Translations under genes and position numbers: made by a program | The notes under the pieces: generated by a model | Seen by the model: the letters and a program-made list of their open reading frames with translations, nothing else | Databases searched by the model: none | Told to the model about the DNA's origin: nothing | DNA from: Rhodoligotrophos defluvii | Lineage (GTDB): Bacteria > Pseudomonadota > Alphaproteobacteria > Rhizobiales > Im1 | Reading direction: 5' to 3' | Length of the DNA stretch: 64,000 nucleotides | Assembly (NCBI RefSeq): GCF_005281615.1 | Contig: NZ_SZZM01000006.1 | Location: 62,001 to 126,000, forward strand | Part shown: one piece after another, positions 25,579-35,550 of the stretch | How positions within the stretch are numbered: position 1 is the stretch's first letter | Layout: each line of letters starts with the position of its first letter

Positions 25579-26652
25579 TCAGCGCTGAACATTGCGAAAT
25601 GGCCATGCCAGGAAATACTTGCGGACATTGTCGTAGACCTTCGCGAGCCCCAAGGGCTCGAGCAGCAGGAAACCAACGATCAAGCCGCCATAGAGGATGA
25701 GCGGAATGAGGGCCACGATTTCCGAGGGCAGCGACAGGTCGAGCCATCGGACCGCCAGCACGACGAGATTGTTCAGCACAATGGGCGCGAGGAGGACGAG
25801 CCCCGCCCCAAGGAAGCTGCCCAGCACGGAGCCCATGCCGCCTACGATCACCATGGCCACGGCTTGGATCGACACGTCGAGGTGAAACTGCTCCGGGGTC
25901 ACTGCGCGGTAGTAGCAAAAGGCCAGGATCGCGCCCGACACGCCGCCGAGAAAGGACGATACCCAAAAGGCCGCCAGCTTGTAGTAGAAGGCATTCACAC
26001 CAATAATCGCCGCCGCGAAGTCCTTCTCGCGTACGGCCACCAGTGCCCGCCCGAAGCTGGTGCGTTCCACATTCAGCATGAACGCGGTCACCAGAATGCA
26101 GATGGCGAGAGCGGTCCAGTAGTACCCCGCCTCCGATACGACCGGCAGACCGAGTAGCCGGATAGTGGGGGTCTGCAAGGTCGCCTGGCTGCCGCCGCTG
26201 ATGGCGGGCACATGCGAAATCACCCAGTCGATCATGTACTGCATCGCCAGGGTGGAGACAGCGAGATAGAGCCCCTTCACGCGCAGGGCTGCTGCGCCAA
26301 AGACAAGACCGATGAGGGCCGAGAGCAGCCCGGCGCCGAGCAAGGCGAGTTCGAAAGGCAGCCCGGCGCGCACCAGATGAATGGCGCCATAGGCACCGAT
26401 GGCCATCACCGCGGCAAAGCCCAGGTGGATCTGACCTGCCCAGCCCATCAGCAAGTTGAGAGACAGCGCGGCTGTCGCCCAGATGATCCAAGGCAGCAGA
26501 TAACTGCCGAGATAAAGCGACGGCAGAACGTAAGGCGCCGCAACCGCCAGGACTATGATGACGGCCACAAGCGATCGGTCGAACGGCACGGGCCAGAGCT
26601 GAGCGTCGGCCGCGTAAGAGACAGGCTTGATGCCGGACAAGCGATAGAACAT
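25579..26652 (-). CDS. livM: Branched-chain-type ABC transporter permease LivM (cluster B)
   Basis: A 357-residue inner-membrane permease with about ten hydrophobic segments. Hallmarks are LSLNLLMGWAGQIHLGFAAVMAIGAYGA near residues 68-94 and the later FHLDVSIQAVAMVIVGGMGSVLGSFLGAG loop. Unlike the cluster A livM, the frame is intact. Its start lies three bases after the LivH stop, so the two permeases are translated together. Confidence 0.92.
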   Translation of the reverse strand: MFYRLSGIKPVSYAADAQLWPVPFDRSLVAVIIVLAVAAPYVLPSLYLGSYLLPWIIWATAALSLNLLMGWAGQIHLGFAAVMAIGAYGAIHLVRAGLPFELALLGAGLLSALIGLVFGAAALRVKGLYLAVSTLAMQYMIDWVISHVPAISGGSQATLQTPTIRLLGLPVVSEAGYYWTALAICILVTAFMLNVERTSFGRALVAVREKDFAAAIIGVNAFYYKLAAFWVSSFLGGVSGAILAFCYYRAVTPEQFHLDVSIQAVAMVIVGGMGSVLGSFLGAGLVLLAPIVLNNLVVLAVRWLDLSLPSEIVALIPLILYGGLIVGFLLLEPLGLAKVYDNVRKYFLAWPFRNVQR

Positions 26653-26655
26653 GGC

Positions 26656-27549
26656 TCAAACCCGCTCAATGTCTTCGCGGCCGAAGAGGCCGTGTGGTCG
26701 CAAGATGACGGTGAGCAGGATCACCAGCGAGGCCACCACGTCGCGCGTGCCGCCACCCACATGAGGGTCGAGAAAGGCGGGCACCACGCTTTCCAGCACA
26801 CCAATGATCACGCCGGCGATGAGCACGCCGGGAATGCTGTCCAACCCGCCCAGTATCGCGATGGCCAGCGCCTTGATCAGCAGCAGCGATAGCGTCCAGT
26901 CCACCCCCTGCACGGAACCCCACAGGATCCCGCCAAACGCGGCCGCTACGCCAGCCAGCCCCCACGACAGGCCGATCGCTCGCTCGACGAAAATACCCAC
27001 CGACCACGAGGCCATCTGGTCATCCGAGACCGCGCGCAGCACCGTGCCGAGGCGCGTGCCGAAGAACATGATCGACAGGAGCACCAGACCGAGGGCGACT
27101 GCGCCGGAAACCAAATAGGCGGTATTGATGAGCACCGGACCCACAATGATCGGAGCTTGCGGGATGCCGAGATCCAGCCGCTTGATCGCAGTGCCGAATA
27201 TTGCCGGTGCCAAACCGCGCAGCAGGATTTCCAGACCCAGGGTGAGCATCACCACCATGATCACGGGCTGACCGACCATCGGCCGAAGCGCCACGCGCTC
27301 AATGCCAGTGCCGAAGAAGAACATGATCGCCAGGCTGAGGGGGATGGCTAACCACAGCGGCATCCCGGCCAGCACCAGCAGCGCCCAGGCGACATAGGCG
27401 CCGACCATGGCCATTGCGCCCTGGGCCAAGTTGGCTATGCCGGAGGACTTGAAGATCAGCACGATGCCCAACGCGATGAGGGCATACATCAGGCCAATGA
27501 GGATGCCGTTGGCCGAGAGTTCGAGCAGAAAGGCAATATCCATCGGCAT
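26656..27549 (-). CDS. livH: Branched-chain-type ABC transporter permease LivH (cluster B)
   Basis: A 297-residue permease. The frame is open further upstream, but that part overlaps the acyl-CoA ligase and reads as arginine-rich non-coding sequence. ATG codons at 27547-27549 and 27541-27543 are both plausible after AGGGG. The family motif ALIALGIVLIFKSSGIANLAQGAMAMVGAYVAW lies near the N-terminus. It forms the translocation pore with LivM. Confidence 0.92.
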   Translation of the reverse strand: MPMDIAFLLELSANGILIGLMYALIALGIVLIFKSSGIANLAQGAMAMVGAYVAWALLVLAGMPLWLAIPLSLAIMFFFGTGIERVALRPMVGQPVIMVVMLTLGLEILLRGLAPAIFGTAIKRLDLGIPQAPIIVGPVLINTAYLVSGAVALGLVLLSIMFFGTRLGTVLRAVSDDQMASWSVGIFVERAIGLSWGLAGVAAAFGGILWGSVQGVDWTLSLLLIKALAIAILGGLDSIPGVLIAGVIIGVLESVVPAFLDPHVGGGTRDVVASLVILLTVILRPHGLFGREDIERV

Positions 27550-27554
27550 CACCC

Positions 27555-29516
27555 CTATGCGACGGTAAAGATGCGCAGCCGGCGTTTCAGCACGCCGATT
27601 GTGCCGTTCTCGTAGCCGATGCGGGTCTCGTGCTCGACCGTATCCCCAGGCTCGTACAGGGCCTGAACGACCGGCGCGTAGCGCTCCTCGATCACATTGC
27701 GGCGCAGTTTCCGCGTACGCGTGACCTCGCCGTCGTCCGGATCGAATTCCTTCGGCAGGTTGACGAACCGCTTGATGGCCAAAGCCGGTGGCAGCTGCTG
27801 GTTGAGCTTGCGGATGACGTCGGCGATCAGCTCGTAAACCCGCGGTTCCTGCGACAGCTCGGCATAGGAGGTGTAGGCGATGCCGTTCTGTTCGGCCCAA
27901 TGGCCGACAGCGGCCTTATCGATGCAGATGAGCGCGGTCAGGACGTTGCGACCCGCGCCGATCACCGCGGCTTCCCCTACGTATGGGCTGAACTTCAAGC
28001 GGTTTTCGATGGACGTGGGAACATATCTCGCCCCGGCCGCCGTGACCATCATGTCGCTCACCCGGCCGAGCACGACCAGGTCGCCATCGCCATCGAGATA
28101 GCCCGCGTCGCCCGTATGCAGCCAGCCGCCAGCCAGGGCTGCGACGGTCGCCGACTCGTCGCCGAGATAGCCGTCGAAGACGCTATCGGCGCGCACCAGG
28201 ATCTCGCCGCTCTCGGCGATCTTGACTTCGACGCCCGGCAGAGGGCGGCCCACGGTCTCAAGCTTGACGCAACCGTCGGCCTGTGCGGCCGTCAGCGCGG
28301 CATTCTCCGTCTGCCCGTAGAACTGCCTAAGATCGAGACCGAGACCGCGAAAGAATAAAAAGGTGTCTTCGCCGATCGCTTCGCCAGCGGTATAGGGCCG
28401 CCGCACCCGCGCCAGACCGAGCCGGTCGCGAAGCGGACTATAGATCAGCCATTCTCCGATCTGGCGCATGATCCGACGGCTCAAAGCCGGCTTGCGCCCC
28501 TGCAGCCTCTCGCGCTCCATGGCGATGGCCAGCGGCATGAAATAGTTGAACAGGCGCCGCTTCAAGCGGGTCGATTCCGCCATGCCGACCTGAACATGGG
28601 TCAGCAAGCTGTCCCATGCGCGCGGCGAGGCGAAAAACACCGTTGGCGCCACTTCCCGCAGGTTGGCCAGCATCAGGTCCTGACGCTCGGGGATGTTGAC
28701 ACAGAACCGAAGGGCGATGCCCGCGGCGACCGAGAACACGAAGTCGCCGACCCAGGCCATGGGCAGATAGGCCATTACTTCGTCGCGCAGCTGGAAGTAG
28801 TGTGCCGCCTCCGCGTTGCGCACCGCCGCGATCACCCGTCGGTGCTGCAGGGCAATGCCCTTCGGCTTGCCCGTGGTGCCTGAGGAATGCAGCAGCACGG
28901 CCACGTCGCTGGGCAGAGGCCGTTGGAGCAGCGCGGCGCGAAGACCTGGCTCCGCCTTCAGGCGTTCGGCACCCTTGGCGATTACCTCGTCCCATGCGAG
29001 GAGACCTGGGTCTGGATAGCCTCGCAGGCCGCGCGGATCGTCATAGACGATTATATCTGGCTTGCCGGTGGCGGCCCGCAGCTCCAGCAGCTTGTCGACC
29101 TGCTCCTGGTCTTCGGCGAGAGCAAAGCGCGCTCGGCAATTCTCCGCAAACAGCCGGATCTCCTCGGAGGGCAGGTCGGAGAAGACGGGTGTCGCCACGC
29201 CACGCAACAGCTCTGCGCCGATTATCCCGAAATAGAGCCGGGGCCGGTTATCCCCAATCACCAGCAAGCCTTCGCCGGCCTCGAAGCCCAAGGCCTCCAG
29301 TCCTGCGGCGAAACCGAGCGCTGCCTCGAGATAGTCGGTCCAGGTGAATTCCCGCCAAATGCCGCGATCGCGCTCGCGCATTGCCACTTCCCGCGGATGA
29401 AGCTTGGCGTTCTGGGCGAGGAGGTACACCAGAGTGGGTCCATCCAAGCCGGCATTGGCGCGGGGCACGGCCGCGGGATCAGGCGCGGCTGTGCGAATGC
29501 ATCGCTCAAGCCGCAT
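27555..29516 (-). CDS. Long-chain-type acyl-CoA ligase (AMP-forming)
   Basis: A 653-residue ANL ligase, longer than the other two in this cluster and of the long-chain synthetase type. The ATG at 29514-29516 overlaps the livG end by 11 bp, and GGAGCAGGG precedes it; a longer frame to 29591 lies wholly inside livG. Motifs: HSSGTTGKPKGIA, AYLPMAWVGDFVF, GRVSDMMVTAAGARYVPTSIE and the C-terminal Lys in GEVTRTRKLRR. It activates an imported acid with CoA. Placing the ligase inside the transporter operon points to vectorial import followed by trapping (inference). Confidence 0.9.
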   Translation of the reverse strand: MRLERCIRTAAPDPAAVPRANAGLDGPTLVYLLAQNAKLHPREVAMRERDRGIWREFTWTDYLEAALGFAAGLEALGFEAGEGLLVIGDNRPRLYFGIIGAELLRGVATPVFSDLPSEEIRLFAENCRARFALAEDQEQVDKLLELRAATGKPDIIVYDDPRGLRGYPDPGLLAWDEVIAKGAERLKAEPGLRAALLQRPLPSDVAVLLHSSGTTGKPKGIALQHRRVIAAVRNAEAAHYFQLRDEVMAYLPMAWVGDFVFSVAAGIALRFCVNIPERQDLMLANLREVAPTVFFASPRAWDSLLTHVQVGMAESTRLKRRLFNYFMPLAIAMERERLQGRKPALSRRIMRQIGEWLIYSPLRDRLGLARVRRPYTAGEAIGEDTFLFFRGLGLDLRQFYGQTENAALTAAQADGCVKLETVGRPLPGVEVKIAESGEILVRADSVFDGYLGDESATVAALAGGWLHTGDAGYLDGDGDLVVLGRVSDMMVTAAGARYVPTSIENRLKFSPYVGEAAVIGAGRNVLTALICIDKAAVGHWAEQNGIAYTSYAELSQEPRVYELIADVIRKLNQQLPPALAIKRFVNLPKEFDPDDGEVTRTRKLRRNVIEERYAPVVQALYEPGDTVEHETRIGYENGTIGVLKRRLRIFTVA

Positions 29517-30294
29517 GGCGCGCCCTGCTCCCGAGATAGGCCGCAATAACGCCGGGATCGGCCAAGGCGTCGGCAGGCCTGCCCTCAGCAATCTTCTCGC
29601 CGTAGGACAGCACGGTCATCCGGTCACAAATCGCCGAGACCACATCCATATGGTGCTCGATCAGCAGCACGGTCAGATCGCGCTCCTGCCGCGCGTCCAA
29701 GATGAACCGGGCCATGTACTCCTTCTCCTCCTGGTTCATGCCCGCCATGGGCTCGTCCAGGATCAGCAGACGTGGCTCCGCGGCCAGGGCGCGCGCCAGC
29801 TCGATGCGCTTCTGCAGGCCCAACGGCACCGTTTCGACCGGTTCCTTGCGGACATCCTGCAACTGGAGGAAATCGATCACCTCCTCGACGATGGCGCGCT
29901 CGCGCAGCTCATGGCGCCTTGCCCCCCACCAGTACAGAAAGCTGCCGACGGCGGTGGGCCGCATGTGGATGTGTCGGCCCATCATGATGTTGTCGAGCAC
30001 GCTCATCCCGCGGAACAGCGCCAGGTTCTGAAAGGTGCGGGCAATGCCGAGGCCAGCGATGCGATAAGGCTTGCGGGCGGTGATGTCTTCACCCTCGAAC
30101 AGGATGCGCCCCTCCTGCGGCGGGTAGAAGCCGGTAACGACATTGACCATGGTGGTCTTGCCGCTGCCATTCGGGCCGACGAGGCCGTGGATCTCGCCTC
30201 GCTCAATGGCCATGGACACGTGCTTCAGCGCCACCAGCCCGCCAAATCTGCGCAGGATGCTTTGGCACTCGAGACTGTGTGCGGCCGTATTCAT
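29506..30294 (-). CDS. livG: Branched-chain-type ABC transporter ATPase LivG (cluster B)
   Basis: A 262-residue ATPase with Walker A GPNGSGKTT, the LivG-type FQNLALFRGMSVLDN segment, and LLILDEPMAGMN with Walker B. The usual signature LSGG is degenerate: the region reads PLGLQKRIELARALA, as is common in LivG. It partners LivF at 23500. It lies 94 bp downstream of the acyl-CoA ligase at 30389; the gap has no clear promoter, so it is likely read through from the upstream genes. Confidence 0.92.
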   Translation of the reverse strand: MNTAAHSLECQSILRRFGGLVALKHVSMAIERGEIHGLVGPNGSGKTTMVNVVTGFYPPQEGRILFEGEDITARKPYRIAGLGIARTFQNLALFRGMSVLDNIMMGRHIHMRPTAVGSFLYWWGARRHELRERAIVEEVIDFLQLQDVRKEPVETVPLGLQKRIELARALAAEPRLLILDEPMAGMNQEEKEYMARFILDARQERDLTVLLIEHHMDVVSAICDRMTVLSYGEKIAEGRPADALADPGVIAAYLGSRARHAA

Positions 30295-30388
30295 TATCCG
30301 TCCTCCCCAACGCGATTCTCGTTATGTGTCGCACCGCGGCTCGCGTTCGGTCGCAGTACCTGGCTCGGCCACCGGGTTGTTGGGTGAC

Positions 30389-32119
30389 CTAGGCCGTCTT
30401 CTTCGATGTGCGCCCCAGCCGTGCTTCAACCGCCTCGCGCATGAGAAACTTCTGCACCTTGCCGGTCACGGTCATGGGAAATGCGTCCACGAACTCCACG
30501 TAGCGCGGGATTTTCTCGTGAGATATTTGCCCGGCGCAGAACGCGCGAACCTCTTCCGCGGTGAGGTGCTCGCCGGGACGAACCCGGATCCAGGCACAAA
30601 GCTCTTCGCCATAGAAATCATCGGCCACCCCGAAGACATGCACGTCCTCGATCTTGGGGTGTCGATGCAAGAACTCCTCGATCTCGCGCGGGTAGAGATT
30701 GATGCCCCCGCGGATGACCATGTCCTTGATGCGCCCGACGATATTGCAGTAGCCGGCCTCATCGATGGTCGCGAGATCACCGGTATGCATCCAGCCGTCC
30801 GCATCGAGAACCTCCGCGGTCTTCTCCGGCTCGCCCCAATAGCCGCGCATCACGCTGTAGCCGCGGGTGCACAATTCTCCGGTCGTGCAGCGCGGCACGA
30901 TGTTGCCGCTGGGGTCGACGACTTTGGCCTCGACATAGGCCTGGACCCGGCCGACCGTGGCAACCCTGCGCTCCAAGGGATCATCAATCGCGCTCTGAAA
31001 GCTGCATGGGCTCATCTCCGTCATGCCGTAGCAGATGGTGACGTCGCGCATGTGCATCTGCTCCACCACCTGGCGCATGGTCTCGATGGGGCACGGAGCG
31101 CCCGCCATGATGCCGGTGCGCAGCGATGACAGATCGAAACGCGAAAACTCGGGATGGCTGAGCTCGGCGATGAACATGGTCGGCACGCCACAGAGCGCCG
31201 TGCATTTCTCCTGCTCGACGGTTGCCAAGGTGGCGAGCGGGTCGAACCCCTCCCCGGGATAGACCATCGCGGCGCCGTGGGTCAGGGCAGCCAGGTTGCC
31301 CAGCACCATGCCGAAGCAGTGATAGAGCGGGACGGGAATGCAGATCCTGTCGTCCGGCCCCAAGGCCATCCTGCGGCCCACGAAATACCCGTTGTTGAGT
31401 ATGCCGTGGTGGGTGAGGGTCACGCCTTTCGGCGCGCCCGTGGTGCCGCTTGTGAACTGGATATTGATCGCGTCGTCGAACCGCAGGCTCGCCGACACAG
31501 CGATCAGTTCCTCCCGACCTGCTTCATTGCCAACCCGCAGAACCTCCTCGAATGGTATCGCGCCCGGATGCGCTGGCCCGCCCACCTGGATGACGAGACG
31601 CAGATCCGGCAAGCGGGCAGCCTTGAGCCGTCCGGGCTCGGCGTCCCGCAGTTCCGGCGCCAGCTCGCCGAGCATCTCCATATAGCGGCTGGACTTGAAG
31701 GCCGTCGCCGTAACCAGCGCAGAGCAGCCGACCTTGGTGAGGGCATGTTCCAGCTCGCTCAGCCGGTAGGCTGGGTTGATGGTGACCAGGATGAGCCCTG
31801 CCCTTGCAGCCGCAAACTGAGCAAGGGTCCATTCCGGGCGGTTCGGCGCCCAGATGCCAATGCGCTCGCCGCGCCTCAGGCCGAGCGCGAGCAATCCCGC
31901 CGCCAATGCATCCACGCGATCGGCGAATTCCCGCCAGCTCCACCGCACACCGTGGCTGGGCGAAACCAAAGCGTCCCGGCTGGGCCAGAGCGTGGCGCCC
32001 CGTTCGAGGCATTGCCCTATGGTCAGCCCGAGCAACGGGGCATCGGCAATGCCGCTGACATAGCTGGCCGAGGTTTCGATCTCCACATCTGCTCGCTGTG
32101 TTGGAATGAGCTGTTGCAT
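30389..32119 (-). CDS. Acyl-CoA ligase (AMP-forming), medium-chain/ACSF2-like
   Basis: A 576-residue ANL ligase. [19 protein letters not shown] is the ATP motif, [23 protein letters not shown] the hinge, and [15 protein letters not shown] contains the catalytic Lys. Length and motif choice fit fatty-acyl-CoA synthases of the ACSF2 group. The start [15 protein letters not shown] has no striking ribosome site. It follows the quinone reductase gene by 52 bp within the operon. Two ligases in one operon suggest two acids or two stages of one pathway need CoA activation. Confidence 0.9.
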   Translation of the reverse strand: MQQLIPTQRADVEIETSASYVSGIADAPLLGLTIGQCLERGATLWPSRDALVSPSHGVRWSWREFADRVDALAAGLLALGLRRGERIGIWAPNRPEWTLAQFAAARAGLILVTINPAYRLSELEHALTKVGCSALVTATAFKSSRYMEMLGELAPELRDAEPGRLKAARLPDLRLVIQVGGPAHPGAIPFEEVLRVGNEAGREELIAVSASLRFDDAINIQFTSGTTGAPKGVTLTHHGILNNGYFVGRRMALGPDDRICIPVPLYHCFGMVLGNLAALTHGAAMVYPGEGFDPLATLATVEQEKCTALCGVPTMFIAELSHPEFSRFDLSSLRTGIMAGAPCPIETMRQVVEQMHMRDVTICYGMTEMSPCSFQSAIDDPLERRVATVGRVQAYVEAKVVDPSGNIVPRCTTGELCTRGYSVMRGYWGEPEKTAEVLDADGWMHTGDLATIDEAGYCNIVGRIKDMVIRGGINLYPREIEEFLHRHPKIEDVHVFGVADDFYGEELCAWIRVRPGEHLTAEEVRAFCAGQISHEKIPRYVEFVDAFPMTVTGKVQKFLMREAVEARLGRTSKKTA

Positions 32120-32171
32120 CGGAATTTCGGCGTCTTGCGGGTTTCTGTTCGGCTATGACCGTCCATTCGGC

Positions 32172-32933
32172 TCAGGATGCGTCCCGTAGCGCAGGGCGTT
32201 CTCCCGTCCGTTCTGCGGCGGAGCAATCGGACGATATCTTGCGCCGCATCTGGTCGTCGAAATCAGCGAGAGAGGGAAACTTGAGCGGTGCCAGGCGATC
32301 CACGCTCAACAGATAGTCGTGGTAGGCGCTGAGGATGCACCTGCGCTCCTCATCGGTGACATAGGGCACGTGCCAGGCCGCGAAGGGCGGCAGAACCGAC
32401 ATGCCGACATAGCCCAAGGTGCCGCGCAGGAGGTGGCTGAACATGGCCTCGAAGGAGCCATGTACCGCATCGGATCCGAACATGTGCTCGCGGCTGCCAA
32501 TGGTGGCGGCAACCAGCGCCTTTTTGCCGACGAGCCCGCCGCGGTCATAAAACCGCGTGCCGCCATAGGCGAGCCCGGAGAGCAGGACCCTGTCGATCCA
32601 GCCCTTCATGATTGCGGGCACCGAGAACCAGAACACCGGAAAGCTCAGGATCAACAGATCCGCCTCGAGCAGCTTTTCGACCTCCTGCCTGATGTCGGCG
32701 GCGAGCGTTCCCGTCTCGTAGCCGTGGCGCTGCTCGAGCGCATAGACGATGTAGTCGGCACGCTTGGGGCTGCCGAAATCGGCTTTCTTCGCAATGGGAT
32801 CGAACTGCATCTCGTACAGATCGGAAACCATCACCTCGTGACCACAGCCCGTCAGCGTGTCGATTGCCTGATCTCTCATCGCCGCGGTGAAGGATTTCGG
32901 CTCGTAATGAGCGTGGATGAGAAGCACTTTCAT
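32172..32933 (-). CDS. NAD(P)H quinone oxidoreductase, flavodoxin-like fold
   Basis: A 253-residue FMN/FAD enzyme of the Flavodoxin_2 (NQO1/MdaB/KefF) family. It begins MKVLLIHAHYEPKSFT with the flavin phosphate-binding segment, then DLYEMQFDP and LLILSFPVFWFSVPAIMKGWIDRVL, the conserved core of these proteins. ATG at 32931-32933 overlaps the stop of the crotonase gene (ATGA). These enzymes pass two electrons from NAD(P)H to quinones. Here it may deal with a quinonoid or oxidised intermediate, or with redox stress from the flavin dehydrogenases (inference). The C-terminal 20 residues are variable. Confidence 0.88.
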   Translation of the reverse strand: MKVLLIHAHYEPKSFTAAMRDQAIDTLTGCGHEVMVSDLYEMQFDPIAKKADFGSPKRADYIVYALEQRHGYETGTLAADIRQEVEKLLEADLLILSFPVFWFSVPAIMKGWIDRVLLSGLAYGGTRFYDRGGLVGKKALVAATIGSREHMFGSDAVHGSFEAMFSHLLRGTLGYVGMSVLPPFAAWHVPYVTDEERRCILSAYHDYLLSVDRLAPLKFPSLADFDDQMRRKISSDCSAAERTGERPALRDAS

Positions 32934-33733
32934 GGGACGGCCTCGATCGCTTGCGCAAATACCGGACGCCGTCTGTTCAAGAAGGCGCCGACGCCTTCCG
33001 AGAAGTCCTGATGGCCGGCACATTCAACGAAGCCGTCCTCCTCCGCCGCCAGCTGCTGCAGCAGAGACATTTCGGGGGATCGGCGAAGGAGGCGCTTCGT
33101 CACGCGATTGGCTGTGCCACTGTTGGCGGCGATTTTCTCCGCGATGCGCAGGGTCTCAGCCTCGAGCGCCTCATCGGGAACGACCCAGTTGACGAGACCG
33201 ATCTGCCGCGCCTCATCCGCTGCGAAGCTGTCGCGCACCAGCAGCAGCTCCGCAGCGCGCTTGGCGCCGACAGCGCGTGGCAGGAAGAAAGTGGCGCCGC
33301 CGTCAGGCGATACTCCCAGCCCCTTATAGGCGAAGGCCAGCTTGGTTGATTGCGCAGCGATCACCAGATCACAGGCCGCAACGAGAGACAGGCCCGCACC
33401 GGCCGCCGCGCCATGGATGCTTGCCAGCACCGGCTGCGGCGCCCGGGCAAGTGCCTCAATGAAGGCGTGAAACCCGGATATGATCTCGCGCGCGAAGGGT
33501 TGGACCTGGCCCAGGTTATCAGCGAACGCACGGACGTCACCGCCTGCCATGAAGGCATTGCCGGCGCCGCGCAGGACGAGGACACGCGCGCTGCTATCGT
33601 CGCAGATGCTGTGGGCGAGGATGCGCATCTCCCGGGCCATCGCCAAGTCGATGCCGTTCATCGCCTCCGGACGGTTGAAGGTGATGCTGGTGATGCCGCG
33701 GCTGCTTTCGCGCCGGATGCGGGGCTGAGCCAT
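32930..33733 (-). CDS. Crotonase family protein, PaaG/isomerase-like
   Basis: A 267-residue crotonase with ATG at 33731-33733 after GGATAGG. The oxyanion hole lies in NAFMAGGDVRAF. Hydratase glutamates are replaced (GAAAGAGLSLVAACD; AYKGLGVSPDGGATFFLP) and the Asp in SPDGG matches the isomerase-type catalytic Asp. A delta3-delta2 enoyl-CoA isomerase role is therefore more likely than hydration. The cluster's only glutamate-complete hydratase is the one at 21861. It is coupled to the quinone reductase downstream by an ATGA overlap and lies 11 bp after the AidB-like gene. Confidence 0.86.
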   Translation of the reverse strand: MAQPRIRRESSRGITSITFNRPEAMNGIDLAMAREMRILAHSICDDSSARVLVLRGAGNAFMAGGDVRAFADNLGQVQPFAREIISGFHAFIEALARAPQPVLASIHGAAAGAGLSLVAACDLVIAAQSTKLAFAYKGLGVSPDGGATFFLPRAVGAKRAAELLLVRDSFAADEARQIGLVNWVVPDEALEAETLRIAEKIAANSGTANRVTKRLLRRSPEMSLLQQLAAEEDGFVECAGHQDFSEGVGAFLNRRRPVFAQAIEAVP

Positions 33734-33744
33734 CCTATCCACCC

Positions 33745-35439
33745 TCACGTTTGGCCAAAAGGGATGCGAGCGCGCTCGATGATGGCATGCTTGTCCACGC
33801 CTGCGGGGAGCGTTCCGAACGCCTGGCCCCAATGGCCGGCGAGCCGCGTTGCGCAGAATGCGTCCGCCACCGCAGGGGGCGCGTAGCGCAGGAGCAAGCT
33901 GGCCTGAATGGCGCATGCCATCGTTTCAACTGTGCGGCGCATGGTCGTCTCCAGGCCTGCTGGATTGGCCAACTCATGCTTCAGGGTGTCGACAGTGCGG
34001 TCGAGATGCGTGTTCGCGCCGCGTGCTTGTTCGATCTCATCGATCAGCACGCCAACGGTTTCCGGCTCGCGTTGCATGGCGCGCAGCACGTCGAGGCAGA
34101 TCACGTTGCCCGTGCCTTCCCAGATGCTGTTGAGCGGTGCTTCGCGGTAGAGGCGCTCCATCAGGTGGTCGGCGATGAAACCGTTGCCCCCGTGGCATTC
34201 CATAGCTTCCGCCACATGCATGCTGGCGCGTTTGCTCGCCCAGTATTTTGCGACAGGGGTCAGAATGCGCGAGAGCAGTCCCTCAGCCGGATCTGCTTCG
34301 GCCCGGTCGAACGCGAGCGCCGCGCGCATCGCCATCCACATCATGGCCTCGCTCTCCAGCGCGAGGTCCGCAAGCACGCTGTTCATGATCGGCTGATCGA
34401 TCAATGCGCGCTGGAATGCACGGCGGCCGGTCGTATGGTGGATGGCCTGGCTGAGCGCCTGCCGCATCAGGCCGGCGGAGCCAATGGCGATGTCCAGCCG
34501 GGTGAGGTGAGCCATCTCGATGATGGTCCGGATGCCGCGGCCTTCCTCGCCGAGCATGGTGGCTTCGAGATCGTAGAACTCTACTTCGCTGCTCGCGTTG
34601 GACCGGTTGCCGCATTTCTCCTTGAGCCGCTGGATCTTGAGGCGGTTGCGCCGGCCGTCCGGCAGCCAGCCGGTGGCAAGGAAGCAGGACAGCCCCTTCT
34701 CGGTATGAGCAAGGGTCAGGAACAGATCGCTCATGGGCACCGAGAAAAACCACTTGTGCCCGGTGATGAGATATGGGGCGCCGCGGCCGCGCCGGGACGT
34801 CGCCGGCCGAGCGGTGGTGCTGTTTGCACGCAAGTCGGAGCCGCCCTGTTTCTCCGTCATCGCCATGCCAACCGTCACGGCAGGCTTGTGCTTGGCATAG
34901 ATCGCACGCGGATCATAAGCTGGACGATTGATGAGCGGCTCCCATTCGGCAAGAACCGTGGGCTCGTGCCGCAGCGCTGCAATCGAAGCGAAATTCATCA
35001 GCATCGGGCAGCAGATGCCGTTCTCGCCCTGGTTCCACAGATAGCTCAGGCCCGCGCGCGCCACGTGCGCTCCCGCCCGAGCGTTCGTCCAGGCGAGGGA
35101 GTGAGTTTCTCCGCCATAAATCAGCGCCATGAGCTCGTGATAGGCCGGGTGAAACTCGACGATATCGAGCCGATTGCCGAAGCGATCATGGGTGCGCAGC
35201 TCCGGCAGATGGCGGTTCGCCTCTCGGGCGAGCAGCTGGATTCTCTCGCTGCCGATGAGGGCTCCGGTTTGCTTGAGGCGATCCTCTGCCCAATCGGCGC
35301 CGAACACGCGCATGGCCTGGACCAGCGGCACGTCGTCGGAATAAGCATTGTATCCCGCAAGCGGCGTGGGCTGGTTGAAGACCTCATGTGTGGCATAGCC
35401 CGACGTCCGCTCATCCAAGACAGTGGCAAGGCTGGTCAC
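33745..35439 (-). CDS. AidB-like acyl-CoA dehydrogenase
   Basis: A 564-residue flavoenzyme. The N-terminal extension (HEVFNQPTPLAGYNAYSDD) and the block TNARAGAHVARAGLSYLWNQGENGICCPM mark the AidB family, longer than typical acyl-CoA dehydrogenases. FAD-binding AMTEKQGGSDLRAN and the C-terminal AMECHGGNGF are clear. E. coli AidB is an alkylation-response protein with isovaleryl-CoA dehydrogenase activity, but here the gene leads a ten-gene catabolic/transport operon, so a metabolic acyl-CoA dehydrogenase is more likely (inference). It is divergent from a TetR gene across tandem palindromes. Confidence 0.92.
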   Translation of the reverse strand: MTSLATVLDERTSGYATHEVFNQPTPLAGYNAYSDDVPLVQAMRVFGADWAEDRLKQTGALIGSERIQLLAREANRHLPELRTHDRFGNRLDIVEFHPAYHELMALIYGGETHSLAWTNARAGAHVARAGLSYLWNQGENGICCPMLMNFASIAALRHEPTVLAEWEPLINRPAYDPRAIYAKHKPAVTVGMAMTEKQGGSDLRANSTTARPATSRRGRGAPYLITGHKWFFSVPMSDLFLTLAHTEKGLSCFLATGWLPDGRRNRLKIQRLKEKCGNRSNASSEVEFYDLEATMLGEEGRGIRTIIEMAHLTRLDIAIGSAGLMRQALSQAIHHTTGRRAFQRALIDQPIMNSVLADLALESEAMMWMAMRAALAFDRAEADPAEGLLSRILTPVAKYWASKRASMHVAEAMECHGGNGFIADHLMERLYREAPLNSIWEGTGNVICLDVLRAMQREPETVGVLIDEIEQARGANTHLDRTVDTLKHELANPAGLETTMRRTVETMACAIQASLLLRYAPPAVADAFCATRLAGHWGQAFGTLPAGVDKHAIIERARIPFGQT

Positions 35440-35550
35440 GGTTTCATTTCCTCCGGGAAGCGTGTATCACCGCGACGCTCGGCGTGAGGGGAAGCATGCG
35501 CTGCTGAAGCTGCTTCCAATCGGGCCGTCGCGGGGTAATTCGTCGCGCCG

